From Anaplasma platys (GTDB lineage: Bacteria > Pseudomonadota > Alphaproteobacteria > Rickettsiales > Anaplasmataceae), in contig NZ_CP046391.1 in the NCBI RefSeq assembly GCF_012790675.1, forward strand, positions 462,026-468,894: DNA of 6,869 nt. The letters are read 5' to 3'. This document shows positions 6,504-6,869 of this stretch, one piece after another. Position 1 is the stretch's first letter. Every line of letters begins with the position of its first letter. The position numbers and the translations under genes are program-made. The notes below the pieces were generated by a model, which saw only the letters and a list, made by a program, of their open reading frames with translations, did no database searches and was not told where the DNA came from.

Positions 6504-6848
6504 AAAAAAGATATCGTCGCTTTTGCGCAGGCTGTTGGCTATCAGGAGCCTGGTATCGGTAAGAAGGTTTATGCTAGAGGGGTAGGGGGAGGCCAAAGCC
6601 ATATTGTGGTTACGACTCAGCAAATGCAAGTGCCAGGTTCTCTGAGTTTGGCTCTCATCTAAGGACGTCGCCGAACAAATGGCCACATGAGCAGTCTGAT
6701 AATAACAATGGAACGCACAGTTTGGGTTGCTGTCGCTTTAAGCAAACTGAGCGATGAAGAAAGATGGCGTACACTGGTGCTGAAATCGGTGTTAGGTTTG
6801 CGTTCTAATGCGCAAGTGCATGGCGGGCTTAGGCCCGCCATGATTTAA
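6504..6848 (+). pseudogene. msp2/p44 surface antigen fragment (silent donor-like remnant)
   Basis: One frame of 114 codons, from just after a TGA (6501-6503) to TAA 6846-6848, is interrupted only by a TAA at 6660-6662. It opens with KKDIVAFAQAVGYQEPGIGK followed by KVYARG. From memory, this matches the conserved left border of the MSP2/P44 hypervariable region (KDIVQFAKAV, then PxIDKKVC). The usual Cys is replaced by Tyr (TAT, one base from TGT). About 83 codons later, LSKLSDEERWRTLVLKSV loosely resembles the right border (ELTPEEKTIVAGLLAKT), so the span is close to the expected hypervariable length. The conserved N-terminal and C-terminal beta-barrel parts of the full antigen are missing. 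In Anaplasma such truncated copies serve as donors for gene conversion into a single expression site; whether this decayed copy still does is unknown. Confidence rests mainly on the left border. The 53-codon ATG frame at 6687-6848 is the second half of this remnant, not a separate gene. Confidence 0.72.
6819..6842 (+). terminator. Perfect GC-rich hairpin, possible terminator
   Basis: Arms CATGGCGGGC (6819-6828) and GCCCGCCATG (6833-6842) pair perfectly over ten bases around the four-base loop TTAG. The sequence after it is ATTTAACC on the plus strand, so the T-tract is weak; on the minus strand there is none. It overlaps the last codons and nearly the stop of the p44-like remnant. A plus-strand rho-independent terminator is the simplest reading. 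A recombination or protein-binding palindrome is the alternative. Confidence 0.5.
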
Positions 6849-6869
6849 CCCTGACTGTAGAAAGCTAAA

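Noticed and set aside
6495..6841. Two minus-strand frames (6495-6686 and 6659-6841)
   Set aside because: The plus strand here carries the P44-like motif in a single frame, so these are antisense shadows. One starts inside the hairpin.

Overview
This window looks like a piece of an Anaplasma chromosome, most likely A. phagocytophilum or a close relative. The evidence is moderate base composition, long gene-poor stretches beside intact housekeeping genes, and above all a broken reading frame near the right end that carries the hypervariable-region boundary motif of the MSP2/P44 surface antigen family. The species call is an inference; no rRNA or other marker gene is present.

Layout. Bases 2-127 hold the last 41 codons of an unrecognised plus-strand gene that enters from the left edge. 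Its stop overlaps by four bases the stop of a convergent minus-strand gene (837-124) for a TerC-family membrane protein. A spacer of about 130 bp with candidate promoters in both directions separates terC from the divergent clpA (970-3288), the Hsp100 unfoldase of the ClpAP protease. After 78 bp, which contain a candidate promoter and a strong ribosome binding site, comes typA/bipA (3367-5199), a ribosome-associated translational GTPase.

The last quarter is different. Bases 5200-5832 contain no gene I can support. A small, probably real gene (5934-6251) encodes an all-helical protein of about 105 residues with a FlgN-like heptad pattern; a 41-codon ORF (5833-5958) overlaps its start. After another uncertain stretch, bases 6504-6848 hold a single reading frame with one internal TAA that starts with an MSP2/P44-like motif. 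I read it as a fragment or silent donor remnant of the antigenic-variation repertoire. It ends in a perfect 10-bp-stem hairpin that may be a terminator.

Functionally, clpA and typA are core protein-quality and translation genes. TerC proteins are linked to metal handling at the membrane. The right end belongs to the host-interaction and antigenic-variation part of the genome. I found no tRNA, rRNA, CRISPR array, insertion sequence or evident new multi-gene system. The most notable content is the p44-like remnant, the hairpin at its end and the FlgN-like orphan.
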